Part shown: positions 8,502 through 17,806 of the stretch, piece after piece
Position numbering within the stretch: position 1 is the stretch's first letter
Layout: every line of letters begins with the position of its first letter
DNA from: Curtobacterium sp. MCLR17_032
GTDB lineage: Bacteria > Actinomycetota > Actinomycetes > Actinomycetales > Microbacteriaceae
Length of the DNA stretch: 64,000 nt
Direction: 5' to 3'
NCBI RefSeq assembly: GCF_003234795.2
Contig: NZ_CP126268.1
Span: 3,224,001 to 3,288,000 of the forward strand
The notes under the pieces: generated by a model
Told to the model about the DNA's origin: nothing
What the model saw: only the letters and a program-made list of their open reading frames with translations
The model's database searches: none
Translations under genes and position numbers: made by a program

Positions 8502-9449
8502 TCAGGACCAGATGCGGCGGATCCCCCACGAGCCTGTCCAGGACTCGTCGGCTCCGAGCCAGCGCAGCCCCTCGCCCGAGTTCAGGGCGTCGGCGGGTGC
8601 GGTCATCGGCTCGACGGCGACCGCCAGCCCCTTGCCGTCACCGCGGGGGAACTCGCGCGACGTGAAGACCTGCACGTAGGGGAACGAGGCGTCCTGCCAC
8701 AGCTCGACACCGTCGCCCTCCGGCCCGTGCAGCGTCGTGCGACGGATGCCCTCGTCGTCGGGCGTCACGTCCGTGTACGCGGTGTCCAGGTCCGAGTCGC
8801 CCGCACGGCGGCCCGCGCGGAGGTCCAGGTCGGTGCCCTCGACGGGCTGCGTGCCGTTCGGGATCTTCCGGTCGTCGACGGTGAACGCCGTCGCTGCGTC
8901 CAGCCGGACGACCAGGTCCTCGGCCGGGGTGTCGCCGGCGCGCAGGTACGGGTGCGACCCGATGGCGAACGGCGCCGGGCGACCCGAGCGGTTCGTCACC
9001 GTGTGGGTGATCCGGATGCCGTCCTCGACCAGCTCGTGGTGCACGCGGGTCTCGAGGGTGAACGGCCAGCCGTGCTGCGGGTGGATCGTGGCCTGCTGCT
9101 CGATCGACGACTCGGTCTGGTCCACCACGCGGTACGGCGCGAAGCGGAGCAGCCCGTGCGAGGCGTTGCCGTACTTCGGCTCCGAGATGTCCAACTGCTG
9201 GGTCGCCCCGTCGAGCTGCCAGGCACCTCCGGCGACGCGGTTCGGCCACGGTGCGAGCACGATGCCGTTCGCCCCGGCCGGAGCCTCGCTGGCGGGGAAC
9301 GGCTCGGTGAGGTCGAAGCCCGCGACCCGGAGTTCGCGGAGACCTGCGGCCACCTCGGTGACGACGGCCTCGACGACACCGTCCGGTCCGGCGTGCCGCA
9401 GGTGGTACTGACCGCCCGTGGGGGCTGCTGTGCTGGCCGCTGTGCTCAT
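8502..9449 (-). CDS. galM: Aldose 1-epimerase (mutarotase), GalM-like
   Basis: 315-residue cytosolic enzyme that interconverts alpha and beta anomers of galactose, feeding galactokinase. The substrate-binding LAPWPNRVAGG motif, the catalytic His in FAIGSHPYL, and the catalytic Glu in AVAVEPMTAPADA are present. Start ATG at 9449 overlaps the stop of the DeoR regulator by 4 nt (ATGA), so both form one transcript. They are divergent from galT-galK, making a compact Leloir cluster. Length is typical. Confidence 0.92.
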   Translation of the reverse strand: MSTAASTAAPTGGQYHLRHAGPDGVVEAVVTEVAAGLRELRVAGFDLTEPFPASEAPAGANGIVLAPWPNRVAGGAWQLDGATQQLDISEPKYGNASHGLLRFAPYRVVDQTESSIEQQATIHPQHGWPFTLETRVHHELVEDGIRITHTVTNRSGRPAPFAIGSHPYLRAGDTPAEDLVVRLDAATAFTVDDRKIPNGTQPVEGTDLDLRAGRRAGDSDLDTAYTDVTPDDEGIRRTTLHGPEGDGVELWQDASFPYVQVFTSREFPRGDGKGLAVAVEPMTAPADALNSGEGLRWLGADESWTGSWGIRRIWS

Positions 9450-10327
9450 GGTGTCTGCTTCCTCTCCGATGCGCGGGTCGTCCCCGCTGGTCCGTCCGCG
9501 ACGACCACGTGGACGCCGGCCGCCCGGATCGGGTCGACCGCGTCCGCGCTGACGCCCGCGGTGACGACGACGTCGACGTCCTGCAGCGTGCTCACCACGC
9601 CGATGTCGGCCCGGCCGAACTTCGACCCGTCCGCGACGACGACGGTACGCCTGCCCGCCGCCGCGAGGACCCGCTTCGCCTCGGTCTCGGGCAGGTTCAC
9701 GTTGGTCAGGCCGTGCGCCACGTCGAGCCCGGTGCCACCGAGGAACACCAGGTCCGCAGACAGCATCGGCAGCACGGTCGCGTTGAACGGTGCGACGAGC
9801 GAGTGCTGCAGCGGCCGGAGCGTGCCCCCGGTGACGACGACGGTGAACCGCGGGACGGCCCGTTCGAGTGAGAGTGCGGTGGTGAGCGAGTTCGTGACGA
9901 CGGTGACGTCGACCAGGTCCTCGCGGGCGACGAGGGCCTCGGCGACGGCCGCGGGCGTGGTGCCGACGTCGAGGACGATGCACTGCCCGGAGCGCACCAG
10001 GTCCGCCGCGGCCCGGCCGATCGCGGCCTTGGCGGTGCTGTTCTCGACGGCGGTCTCCTCGAGCGGACGCTCGCGCGACCCGGCCCCGAGGCGGACGGCA
10101 CCGCCGTGCACCCGGCGGATCCGGGCCTCCCGGTCGAGCGCAGCCAGGTCCTGGCGGACCGTCACCTCGCTCGTGCCGACGGCGGCGGCCAGCGCCGCGG
10201 TCCGGACCATTCCCGGGGCACCGTCCAGGAGCGCGACGATGCGGTCCTGCCGCAGCAGCGCGGGCAGGACGGAAGGCTCGTCAGACGTCACAGCACGAGT
10301 TTCGTCTGCTTCCACTTGCTTTCGCAA
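9446..10327 (-). CDS. DeoR/GlpR-family transcriptional regulator of the gal block
   Basis: 293 residues. N-terminal DeoR helix-turn-helix (RQDRIVALLDG, then VGTSEVTVRQDLAALDREARIRRVHGGAV). The C-terminal sugar-phosphate sensor domain contains LDVGTTPAAVAEAL, VVTGGTLRP, FLGGTGLDVAHGLTN and VVADGSKFGR, all DeoR signatures. It is divergent from galT with only 27 bp between starts, so it most likely binds the shared promoter and represses the galactose genes until a phosphorylated sugar accumulates. The effector is inferred from family and context. Start uncertain by a few codons. Confidence 0.9.
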   Translation of the reverse strand: MRKQVEADETRAVTSDEPSVLPALLRQDRIVALLDGAPGMVRTAALAAAVGTSEVTVRQDLAALDREARIRRVHGGAVRLGAGSRERPLEETAVENSTAKAAIGRAAADLVRSGQCIVLDVGTTPAAVAEALVAREDLVDVTVVTNSLTTALSLERAVPRFTVVVTGGTLRPLQHSLVAPFNATVLPMLSADLVFLGGTGLDVAHGLTNVNLPETEAKRVLAAAGRRTVVVADGSKFGRADIGVVSTLQDVDVVVTAGVSADAVDPIRAAGVHVVVADGPAGTTRASERKQTP

Positions 10328-10342
10328 CCCTTCGCGCGCGGG

Positions 10343-10348
10343 TAGAGT
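10343..10348 (+). promoter_or_regulatory. Leaderless -10 box of galT
   Basis: TAGAGT lies exactly 6 nt before the GTG start of galT, so transcription should begin at or next to the start codon. The -35 position (about 10320) overlaps the beginning of the divergent deoR gene, whose TTTCG-rich sequence may be the operator. Confidence 0.6.
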
Positions 10349-10354
10349 GCAGCG

Positions 10355-11448
<1,094 letters not shown>

Positions 11449-11452
<4 letters not shown>

Positions 11453-12591
11453 CGTTCCAGCAGGTGTTCGGGTACGAGCCGGCGGTGCGGTACTCCGCCC
11501 CCGGCCGCGTCAACCTGATCGGTGAGCACACCGACTACAACGACGGGTACGTGCTGCCCTTCGCGATCGACCGGCGCACGACGTCGGACATCGCGCCGCG
11601 CGAGGACCGGGTCATCCGCGTCGCGTCGTCGTTCGACCTGGAGGGCGGCCCGGTGTCGCTGTCCCTCGACGACCTCGACCCCGCCCACATGACGGGTTGG
11701 TCGGCGTACGTCTTCGGCATCGCCTGGGCTCTCCGCGAGCAGGCCGGCGCGGATCTGTCCGACCGCACCGGGTTCGACGTCTTCATCGACTCGGACGTGC
11801 CGGTCGGCGCCGGACTGTCGTCGAGTGCCGCGATCGAGTGCGGTGTCGCCCTGGCGTTCACCGACCTGTGGGAGCTCGGACTCGACCGGAAGACCCTGGC
11901 CCGCGTCGGCCAGTACTCCGAGAACCACGCCGTCGGTGCCCCCACCGGCATCATGGACCAGTCCGCGTCGCTGCTCGGCGAACAGGACGCCGTCGTGTTC
12001 CTCGACTGCCGCACGCTCGACACCGCCGTGGTGGACTTGGCGCTCGAGGCGAACGACCTCGAGATCCTGGTCGTCGACACTCGCGTCGAGCACGCCCACG
12101 CGACCGGCGGGTACAAGGCCCGTCGTGACTCGTGCGAGAAGGGCGCCGAGGTGCTCGGTGTCCCGGCCCTCCGCGACGTGTCGGTCGACGATCTGCCGCG
12201 TGCCCAGGAGCTGCTCGACGACGAGACCTTCCGTCGGGTGCGGCACATCGTGACCGAGGACCAGCGCGTCCTCGACACCGTCCGGACGCTGCGCGAGCAG
12301 GGGCCCCGGGCGATCGGCTCGTTGCTCGTCGCCTCGCACGAGTCGATGCGCGACGACTTCGAGATCTCGGTGCCGGAGCTCGACCTGGCGGTGTCGACCG
12401 CGGTCGAGCACGGCGCCGTCGGCGCGCGCATGACCGGTGGCGGGTTCGGTGGCGCGGCCATCGCGCTCGTCGACCGGGAGGCCCGTGACCGGATCGCCGC
12501 GGCCGTCACCGCCGCCTTCGCCTCGGCCGGGTACCGCGAGCCGACCGTGTTCACGGTGCGCGCGGCGCAGGGCGCGCGCCGCGACGCGTAG
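11449..12591 (+). CDS. galK: Galactokinase
   Basis: 380-residue GHMP kinase that phosphorylates alpha-D-galactose. The galactokinase signature GRVNLIGEHTDYNDGYVLP lies near residue 25. The GHMP ATP-binding loop PVGAGLSSSAAIE is near residue 120 and the C-terminal MTGGGFGGAAIAL motif near residue 330. ATGA overlap with galT. The last residues (GARRDA and stop) fall in the edge of a palindromic repeat: the GCGTAGCGCGCGGGCC that carries the stop codon recurs at 12765-12780. Confidence 0.96.
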
Positions 12592-12626
12592 CGCGCGGGC
12601 CGGCCGCCGCCGCGCCCGCGGCGCCT

Positions 12627-12690
12627 CCGCACAACAGCAACCGCCTCGCACCACGGGAAACCGTGGCGCGAGGCGGTTCCCGTTGTGCGG
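12627..12690. repeat. Family C hairpin, copy 1
   Basis: 64-bp near-perfect palindrome: an about 30-bp stem closed by CCACGG-GAAA-CCGTGG, a GNRA tetraloop. Outer part CCGCACAACAGCAACCGCC pairs with GGCGGTTCCCGTTGTGCGG. It may serve as the galK terminator as well as being a repeat. Confidence 0.8.
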
Positions 12691-12783
12691 GTGCCAACGG
12701 CACCACGGCCGGGCCGGCGCCGTCGTCGTCGGCGCACGCCGCGCCTCCCGGCCGCCGCGCAGGGCGCGTAGCGCGCGGGCCCC

Positions 12784-12811
12784 GGGCCGCGGGCCGCGGG
12801 CCGCGGGCCGC
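12784..12811. repeat. Tandem heptamer GGGCCGC x4
   Basis: Four perfect head-to-tail copies of the 7-bp unit GGGCCGC, between the two family C hairpins. Probably a slippage product. Confidence 0.8.
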
Positions 12812-12816
12812 GCCTG

Positions 12817-12878
12817 CGCGCAACAGCAACCGCCTCGCACCACGGGAAACCGTGGCGCGAAGCGGTTGCTGTTGCGCG
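12817..12878. repeat. Family C hairpin, copy 2
   Basis: 62-bp palindrome with the same CCACGG-GAAA-CCGTGG apex as copy 1. Compensatory changes keep pairing: here AGCAACCGC faces GCGGTTGCT, while the outer CGCGCAACAG faces CTGTTGCGCG. Confidence 0.8.
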
Positions 12879-12952
12879 GGAGCCAACGGCACCACGGCCG
12901 GGCCGGCGCCGCCGTCGTCGGCGCACGCCGCGCCTCCCGGCCGCCGCGCCGA

Positions 12953-13083
12953 CCGAGGCTCGGCCTGGCGGACTCGACCCGGCGCACGTGCGCCGCATCC
13001 TGTCCGCCGGGCCGAGGCTCGGCCCGGCGGACTCGACTCGGCGCGCGTGCGCCGCGTCCTGTCCGCAGGGGCGAGGCTCGGCA
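12953..13083. repeat. Palindromic repeat family B', two overlapping copies
   Basis: CCGAGGCTCGGCC and GGCGGACTCGA, a GCGCACGTGCGCC-like centre, then TCCTGTCCGCC and GGGCCGAGGCTCGG. The unit is present twice and shares its middle CCGAGGCTCGG. The same CCGAGGCTCGG and CTGTCCGCC blocks form family B near 42.6-43.0 kb. It lies just beyond the folD stop and may terminate folD. Confidence 0.65.
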
Positions 13084-13089
13084 GCGCGG

Positions 13090-14022
13090 CTAGTGCAGGT
13101 GGCGCTCGGCTGCCTCGACGACGTTCTTCATGAGCATCGCGCGGGTCATCGGACCGACACCGCCCGGCGTCGGCGAGAGGAACCCGGCGACCGAGGCGAC
13201 CGAGGGGTCGACGTCGCCGCGGAGCTTGGCCTTGCCCGTACCCTCGTCGACCACGCGACTGATGCCCACGTCGATGACCGCCGCGCCGGGCTTCACCCAG
13301 TCCGGCTGCACCAGCCCGGCGACCCCGGCGGCCGCGACGATGATGTCGGCACGGCGGCACTCGGCGGCGACGTCCTCGGTGAGCGAGTGCGTGAGCGTGG
13401 CGGTGGCCTCGAGGCGGGTCAGGAGCAGACCGAGCGGCCGGCCCACGGTCAGCCCCTGGCCGATGATCGTGACGTGCTGGCCCCGGATCGGGATGTCGTA
13501 CGCCTCGAGCATCGCGACGATGCCGCGCGGGGTGCACGGCAGCGGGGCGTCGATCGTGCCGGCACCACCGGGGACGGCGAGTACGAGCTCGCCGAGGTTC
13601 GTCGGGTGCAGGCCGTCGGCGTCCTTCGCGGGGTGCATCAGCTCGAGCATCGGGATCGGGTCGATCCCCTGCGGCAGCGGGAGCTGCACGATGAACGCGG
13701 TGACCCGGGGGTCGTCGTTCATCTGCAGGATCGCTCCGCGGATGTCCGCGGCACTGGCGGTCTCCGGCAGGTCGATGCGGATCGAGTCGAGCCCGATCTG
13801 TGCCGAGTCGCGGTGCTTGCCGGCGACGTAGGACACCGAGCCGGGGTTCTGGCCGACCATGATCGTGCCGAGACCGGGCCGGAAGCCGTGGTCGTGCAGC
13901 CGGTCGATGCGGACCTTCAGGTCGTCGAGTGTCCGGGCGGCGAGGGCGGTGCCGTCGATGCGCACGGCGGAGCCCTCCCCTGCCCACCGCTCGGCGGGCA
14001 GGGGGACCGTCGTGTCGCTCAC
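13090..14022 (-). CDS. folD: Bifunctional methylenetetrahydrofolate dehydrogenase/cyclohydrolase FolD
   Basis: 310 residues. Converts 5,10-methylene-THF to 10-formyl-THF in two steps in the cytosol. The catalytic Tyr and Lys are in [12 protein letters not shown], the FolD signature is [10 protein letters not shown], the NADP-binding region is [16 protein letters not shown] and the C-terminal signature is [14 protein letters not shown]-terminal Met at 14022 overlaps the glyA stop by 4 nt, so glyA and folD are cotranscribed and both lie under the ZTP riboswitch. GlyA makes the methylene-THF that FolD oxidises. Confidence 0.96.
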   Translation of the reverse strand: MSDTTVPLPAERWAGEGSAVRIDGTALAARTLDDLKVRIDRLHDHGFRPGLGTIMVGQNPGSVSYVAGKHRDSAQIGLDSIRIDLPETASAADIRGAILQMNDDPRVTAFIVQLPLPQGIDPIPMLELMHPAKDADGLHPTNLGELVLAVPGGAGTIDAPLPCTPRGIVAMLEAYDIPIRGQHVTIIGQGLTVGRPLGLLLTRLEATATLTHSLTEDVAAECRRADIIVAAAGVAGLVQPDWVKPGAAVIDVGISRVVDEGTGKAKLRGDVDPSVASVAGFLSPTPGGVGPMTRAMLMKNVVEAAERHLH

Positions 14023-15308
14023 GCGTAGAGCGGGAACGCGTCGGTCAGGGTCTTCACCCGGGCCGAGAGTGCTGCCACGTCGGGGTTCGGCATCAGCGTC
14101 AGCGCGATGATGTCCGCGACCTCGGCGAACTCGGCGTCGCCGAACCCGCGGGTCGCCAGCGCCGAGGTGCCGATGCGGACACCCGAGGTGACCATCGGCG
14201 GACGCGGGTCGAACGGCACCGAGTTGCGGTTCACGGTGATGCCGACCTCGTGCAGGAGGTCCTCGGCCTGCTTGCCGTCGACCTCGGACTCGCGCAGGTC
14301 GACGAGCACCAGGTGCACGTCGGTGCCGCCGGTGAGGACGTCGATGCCCGCACCCTTGGCGTCGGGCTGGGTCAGACGGGCCGCGAGGGCCTGGGCGCCG
14401 CGGATGGTGCGCTCCTGGCGGTCCTTGAACTCCGGGGTGCCGGCGAGCAGGAACGCGGTGGCCTTCGCCGCGATGACGTGCATGAGCGGGCCACCCTGCT
14501 GCCCCGGGAAGACGGCCGAGTTCAGCTTCTTGAACAGCGTCTCGTCGTTGGACAGGATGATGCCCGAGCGGGGGCCGGCGAGGGTCTTGTGCACGGTCGA
14601 GGAGACGACGTGTGCGTGCGGGACCGGCGACGGGTGCAGGCCCGCGGCGACGAGACCGGCGAAGTGCGCCATGTCGACCCAGAGCTTGGCGCCGACCTCG
14701 TCCGCGATCTCACGGAACTTCGCGAAGTCCAGCTGGCGCGGGTACGCCGACCAGCCGGCGATGAGGACCTTCGGCTGGTGCTCGATGGCCTTGGCGCGGA
14801 TGTCGTCGTAGTCGACCTCGAAGGTCTCCGGGTCGACGCCGTACGAGACGGCGTTGTAGATCCGGCCGGAGAAGTTCAGCTTCATGCCGTGGGTGAGGTG
14901 ACCACCGTGGGCGAGCTCGAGGCCCAGGATGGTGTCCCCGGCCGAGGCGATGGCGTGCAGGACGGCGGCGTTCGCGGTCGCGCCGGAGTGCGGCTGGACG
15001 TTGGCGTACGCGGCACCGAACAGCGCCTTCGCACGGTCGATCGCGAGCTGCTCGGCGACGTCGACGTACTCGCAGCCGCCGTAGTAGCGCTTGCCGGGGT
15101 AGCCCTCGGCGTACTTGTTGGTCAGGACGGAGCCCTGCGACTCGAGGATCGCGCGCGGCACGAAGTTCTCGGAGGCGATCATCTCGAGGAAGTCGCGCTG
15201 ACGCCCGAGCTCCTGCTGCAGGACGGCGGCGATCTCCGGGTCGACCTCGGAGAGGGGGGCGTTGAAGGACGACTGGGTCGCTGCGGGCGACAGGTCGGTG
15301 ATGGACAC
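14019..15308 (-). CDS. glyA: Serine hydroxymethyltransferase
   Basis: 429-residue PLP enzyme: serine + THF to glycine + 5,10-methylene-THF. The PLP lysine is in [13 protein letters not shown]. The conserved [14 protein letters not shown] and [14 protein letters not shown] segments are intact, as is the C-terminal region ending DAFPLYA. Start ATG at 15308. The about 70-nt gap between the riboswitch and the start is where expression control must act. First gene of glyA-folD. Confidence 0.97.
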   Translation of the reverse strand: MSITDLSPAATQSSFNAPLSEVDPEIAAVLQQELGRQRDFLEMIASENFVPRAILESQGSVLTNKYAEGYPGKRYYGGCEYVDVAEQLAIDRAKALFGAAYANVQPHSGATANAAVLHAIASAGDTILGLELAHGGHLTHGMKLNFSGRIYNAVSYGVDPETFEVDYDDIRAKAIEHQPKVLIAGWSAYPRQLDFAKFREIADEVGAKLWVDMAHFAGLVAAGLHPSPVPHAHVVSSTVHKTLAGPRSGIILSNDETLFKKLNSAVFPGQQGGPLMHVIAAKATAFLLAGTPEFKDRQERTIRGAQALAARLTQPDAKGAGIDVLTGGTDVHLVLVDLRESEVDGKQAEDLLHEVGITVNRNSVPFDPRPPMVTSGVRIGTSALATRGFGDAEFAEVADIIALTLMPNPDVAALSARVKTLTDAFPLYA

Positions 15309-15379
15309 GGGACTCCTCGTTGTCTGGCGCGCCGGGGCGCGACACCGCCGAGCAGACGCACGACGGGGTGGACGATTGG

Positions 15380-15460
15380 TTGCGGCCCAGGCGTACGGCC
15401 GCGCACCGTGTCAGGTGTCGCTTCCCGATGGTGACCCATCCAACGCCAGTCGCGACCCCT
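15380..15460 (-). ncRNA. ZTP (pfl) riboswitch controlling glyA-folD
   Basis: Read on the minus strand, the leader contains the conserved blocks of the ZTP/pfl aptamer in the right order. GGGTCGCGACTGGCG comes first, then GGTCACC and CGGGAAGCGAC, a variable linker, and the 3' domain CGTACGCCTGGGCCGC with the invariant CGCCTGGGC. ZTP/ZMP riboswitches sense purine intermediates that accumulate when 10-formyl-THF is low and switch on folate and purine genes. glyA and folD are classic targets. The expression platform is not obvious; no T-tract terminator is seen. Confidence 0.85.
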
Positions 15461-15462
15461 CG

Positions 15463-15491
15463 ATCGTACCGAGGCCACCGGTTCGTGTCAC
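15463..15491 (-). promoter_or_regulatory. Promoter of the ZTP-riboswitch-glyA-folD transcript
   Basis: On the minus strand, -35 GTGACA (15486-15491) and -10 TACGAT (15463-15468) are separated by exactly 17 bp. The predicted start, about 7 nt downstream, coincides with the first base of the aptamer. Confidence 0.7.
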
Positions 15492-15501
15492 CCTTGACTC
15501 C

Positions 15502-15789
15502 ATGACCATGCTGAGTCCGGACGTCGACGAGCGGACCTCGGTGCGCGCGGACGTCCCGTGGACGACCGTGGTGTGGGACGACCCGGTCAACCTGATGTCG
15601 TACGTCACCTACGTCTTCGAGTCCTACTTCGGGTTCCCGCGCGCGAAGGCCGAGCGGCTGATGCACCAGGTCGACTCCGACGGCCGGGCGATCGTCGCGA
15701 CCGGGCACCGCGAGGAGATGGAACGCCACGTGGAGGCCATGCACGGCTACGGCCTGCAGGCGACCGTCGACCGGGCCCCCGCCGCGTGA
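15502..15789 (+). CDS. clpS: ATP-dependent Clp protease adaptor ClpS
   Basis: 95 residues. Delivers N-degron substrates to ClpAP/ClpCP. The ClpS core is visible: VVWDDPVNLMSYVTYVF, in which the DDPVN turn and the following Met/Val form the N-end-rule pocket, and the C-terminal REEMERHVEAMHGYGLQATV. Divergent from glyA with the ZTP promoter between them. The stop overlaps the GTG of the next gene (GTGA), a pairing usual in actinobacteria. A second in-frame ATG six bases later is possible. Confidence 0.95.
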   Translation: MTMLSPDVDERTSVRADVPWTTVVWDDPVNLMSYVTYVFESYFGFPRAKAERLMHQVDSDGRAIVATGHREEMERHVEAMHGYGLQATVDRAPAA

Positions 15790-16262
15790 TCCCCTTCGTC
15801 CGCCGCGCCGACGGCGTGCACCTCGGACTGGCCGCCGGCGAGCGCGCCGTCCTCACCGCGCTGGTCGAGCAGCTGCGCCAGGTCCTGGACCACGACCTGG
15901 CGACGGACCCGGTGGCGGTCCGGATGTTCCCGGACGCCTACCCCGAGGACGACGAGGCCAGCGCCGAGTTCCGCCGCTACACGCAGGAGGACCTGCGCAC
16001 CGCCAAGTCCGCGAACGCGGCCGTCGTCCACGAGTGGCTGACGGGCGCCCGCGAGGGCGCACTGAGCCGGTCGGACGAGCAGGCGTGGCTCCGGTCGCTG
16101 ACAGACCTGCGGCTGACGATCGCGGACCGGCTGGGCATCGTCGACCGTGCGACGGCGGACAACGGGCTGGACGGGGACGACGGCAGCGTCGGGCTGCGGG
16201 ACGTCTACGACTGGCTCGGGTACGTGCAGGAGCACCTGGTCGTCACGATCTCCGCACGCTGA
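15786..16262 (+). CDS. DUF2017 family protein
   Basis: 158 residues from a GTG overlapping the clpS stop by 4 nt. The conserved start IPFVRRADGVHLGLAAGERAVL, the central FPDAYPEDDEASAEFRRYTQ and the C-terminal DVYDWLGYVQEHLV are typical of DUF2017 proteins, which sit next to clpS in many actinobacteria. Function is unknown. Genomic linkage suggests a role in regulated proteolysis (inference). A terminator hairpin follows at 16289. Confidence 0.9.
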   Translation: MIPFVRRADGVHLGLAAGERAVLTALVEQLRQVLDHDLATDPVAVRMFPDAYPEDDEASAEFRRYTQEDLRTAKSANAAVVHEWLTGAREGALSRSDEQAWLRSLTDLRLTIADRLGIVDRATADNGLDGDDGSVGLRDVYDWLGYVQEHLVVTISAR

Positions 16263-16288
16263 CGGCGCTGCTCGCCGATGCGTCTGCC

Positions 16289-16330
16289 GGACGGGAGGCA
16301 CGCAGCACGGCCGCCACGGGCCTCCCGTCC
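16289..16330. terminator. Terminator between DUF2017 and the oxidoreductase gene
   Basis: Perfect 11-bp stem GGACGGGAGGC/GCCTCCCGTCC with a 20-nt loop between convergent genes. One of several terminators built on this same 11-mer. Confidence 0.75.
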
Positions 16331-16358
16331 GTCCCGCCCCGGTCCCGCAACCGGCGGG

Positions 16359-17234
16359 TCACCGCCCCAGCAGCTCCCGCCGGTGTGCCCGCGCCCACCC
16401 GGAGAGCGGCGTGGCCGCGGTGCCGGTGATCCGCTCGACCTCGTGCGTGAGCACATCGACCCCGTCGAGGCCCCGCCGCGCGACCACGCCGAACTGCTGC
16501 CGGAGCCCCTCGGCCTGCCAGGCGGGCATGCCGGTCACGCGCAGCATGCCGCCGAAGACCCGGCTCGGCAGGTGCAGGTAGCGGACGGGCCGACCGAGTC
16601 CGGCGCTGAGCTCTCGGGCGACACCGCGGCCGTCGAGCAGTTCCGGCCCGGTCAGGACGGGCTCGTCGCCGTGGTGGACCCCGCCCTGCAGGACCGTGCT
16701 GGCGACGCGGGCTATGTCGAGCGTGTCGATCCAGCCGATGACGCCGTCGCCCATCGTCTGTGGGAAGACCCCGCGGCGGATCGCCGGTCCGGAGGGGACC
16801 AGGTTCGTCATGAAGCCGGACGGGTGCAGGATCGTGCGTTCCAGGCCGCTCGCCCGGACTGCCCGGTCGATCCGCCAGATGGCACTGGCCCAGGGCATCG
16901 GCGAGTGTTCCGCCGCGTCCCCGCCGGAGAGCTGGACGATCGCACGGACCCCGGCGGCACGGGCTGCGTGGACCGCGGTGATGCCGTGCTCCGCCTGGCG
17001 TTCGGTGGCGGCGGTGACGATGAACAGCTGGTCGACGCCCTCGAGTGCGGTGGTCAGGGCCTCGCCGTCGTCCAGGTCGGCGAGGCGGGCGTCGATGCCG
17101 CGCTCGCGGAAGGAGCGGACCTGGTCGGGGCGGCGGACGACGGCACGGACGTCGGCGCCGGCGGCGTGCAGCATCTCGATGGTCTTGCCGCCGACGTCGC
17201 CGGTCGCGCCGGTGACTGCGATGGTGTCGCGCAT
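16359..17234 (-). CDS. NmrA-like NAD(P)H-binding oxidoreductase
   Basis: 291 residues. Rossmann nucleotide-binding motif VTGATGDVGGKT at the N-terminus, VVRRP after beta strand 2, and the RAIVQLSGG and HPSGFMTNL segments of NmrA/SDR-a5 type quinone reductase-like proteins. Probably cytosolic and redox-sensing or quinone-reducing; substrate not deducible. Start chosen for AGGAGG about 6 nt upstream of the ATG. It is divergent from a MarR regulator, with an operator-like palindrome between, the usual layout of a redox-inducible pair. Confidence 0.88.
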   Translation of the reverse strand: MRDTIAVTGATGDVGGKTIEMLHAAGADVRAVVRRPDQVRSFRERGIDARLADLDDGEALTTALEGVDQLFIVTAATERQAEHGITAVHAARAAGVRAIVQLSGGDAAEHSPMPWASAIWRIDRAVRASGLERTILHPSGFMTNLVPSGPAIRRGVFPQTMGDGVIGWIDTLDIARVASTVLQGGVHHGDEPVLTGPELLDGRGVARELSAGLGRPVRYLHLPSRVFGGMLRVTGMPAWQAEGLRQQFGVVARRGLDGVDVLTHEVERITGTAATPLSGWARAHRRELLGR

Positions 17235-17242
17235 GGTTCCTC

Positions 17243-17282
17243 CTGGTGGTGCGGGCCGGACCCTGGTGGTGCGGGCCGGACC
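17243..17282. repeat. Perfect 20-bp tandem duplication upstream of the oxidoreductase
   Basis: A 20-bp unit beginning CTGGTGGTGC and ending GGCCGGACC is present twice, back to back. It lies in the 5' leader of the oxidoreductase just before its ribosome-binding site. Confidence 0.85.
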
Positions 17283-17293
17283 CGCATCGTTCG

Positions 17294-17311
17294 GTATCAG
17301 CTTTCTGATAC
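17294..17311. promoter_or_regulatory. MarR-type operator palindrome
   Basis: GTATCAG-CTTT-CTGATAC, perfect 7-bp arms with a 4-bp centre, between divergent marR and oxidoreductase genes. It overlaps the -35 position of the marR promoter (TTCTGA, 17 bp before TACGAT at 17326-17331), so MarR binding should repress both genes. Confidence 0.7.
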
Positions 17312-17337
17312 TGAACGCTACGCCGTACGATCGACGT

Positions 17338-17802
17338 GTGCCCCGGGAGTTCTCAGCGACGCGAGACGACGTCGACGCCATCGCCGCGTGGACCGTCATC
17401 CGGGCCGCCCGCGAACTCGCCCGACGCCTGGCGGCCGAACTGGACCCGCTCGACCTGACCCCGGTCGAGTTCGGCGTCCTCGTGCAGCTCGCCGCGGCCG
17501 ACGGCCTCAGCCAGGCGGACCTCGCACGGGCGGTGGGCGTCCGACCGCAGAGCATGACGCCGCTCGTCACCGGACTCGGCGAGCGCGGGCTGCTCGACCG
17601 GGGCACGGAGCGGGGACGCGGCCGGCTCTCCCGGATCCGACTGACCCCGGCGGGCCGCGACCTGCTGAGCCAGGCGTTCCCGGTCGTGCACGCCAGCAAC
17701 CGGTGGTTCGGCGACGACCCCGACGGCAGCGCCGCCCTCGTCGCGACCCTGCGCCCGCTGCTCGGTGACGCCAGCGACCCGGTCGACGCCCCGGTACCCT
17801 GA
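17338..17802 (+). CDS. MarR-family transcriptional regulator
   Basis: 154 residues. Winged helix-turn-helix: LTPVEFGVLVQLAAADGLSQ, then ADLARAVGVRPQSMTPLVTGL (recognition helix) and the wing RGRLSRIRLTPAGRDLL. Start GTG at 17338 is 6 nt after a TACGAT -10 box, so probably leaderless. It likely represses itself and the divergent oxidoreductase through the palindrome at 17294. Confidence 0.9.
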   Translation: MPREFSATRDDVDAIAAWTVIRAARELARRLAAELDPLDLTPVEFGVLVQLAAADGLSQADLARAVGVRPQSMTPLVTGLGERGLLDRGTERGRGRLSRIRLTPAGRDLLSQAFPVVHASNRWFGDDPDGSAALVATLRPLLGDASDPVDAPVP

Positions 17803-17806
17803 ACCG

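Larger units (their letters stand above)
12575..12950. repeat. Intergenic repeat family C, two copies of about 190 bp
   Basis: The block after galK is duplicated almost exactly: GCGTAGCGCGCGGGCC, then a giant hairpin, then a GCCAACGGCACCACGG-containing tail. Copy 1 spans about 12583-12770 and copy 2 about 12765-12950. Copy 1 begins on the galK stop codon. No gene is present between 12592 and 13089. Confidence 0.75.

Noticed and set aside
12584..13089. Open frames through the repeats after galK on both strands
   Set aside because: They run through near-perfect palindromes and tandem repeats and encode Arg/Ala/Pro-only sequence; treated as non-coding repeats.
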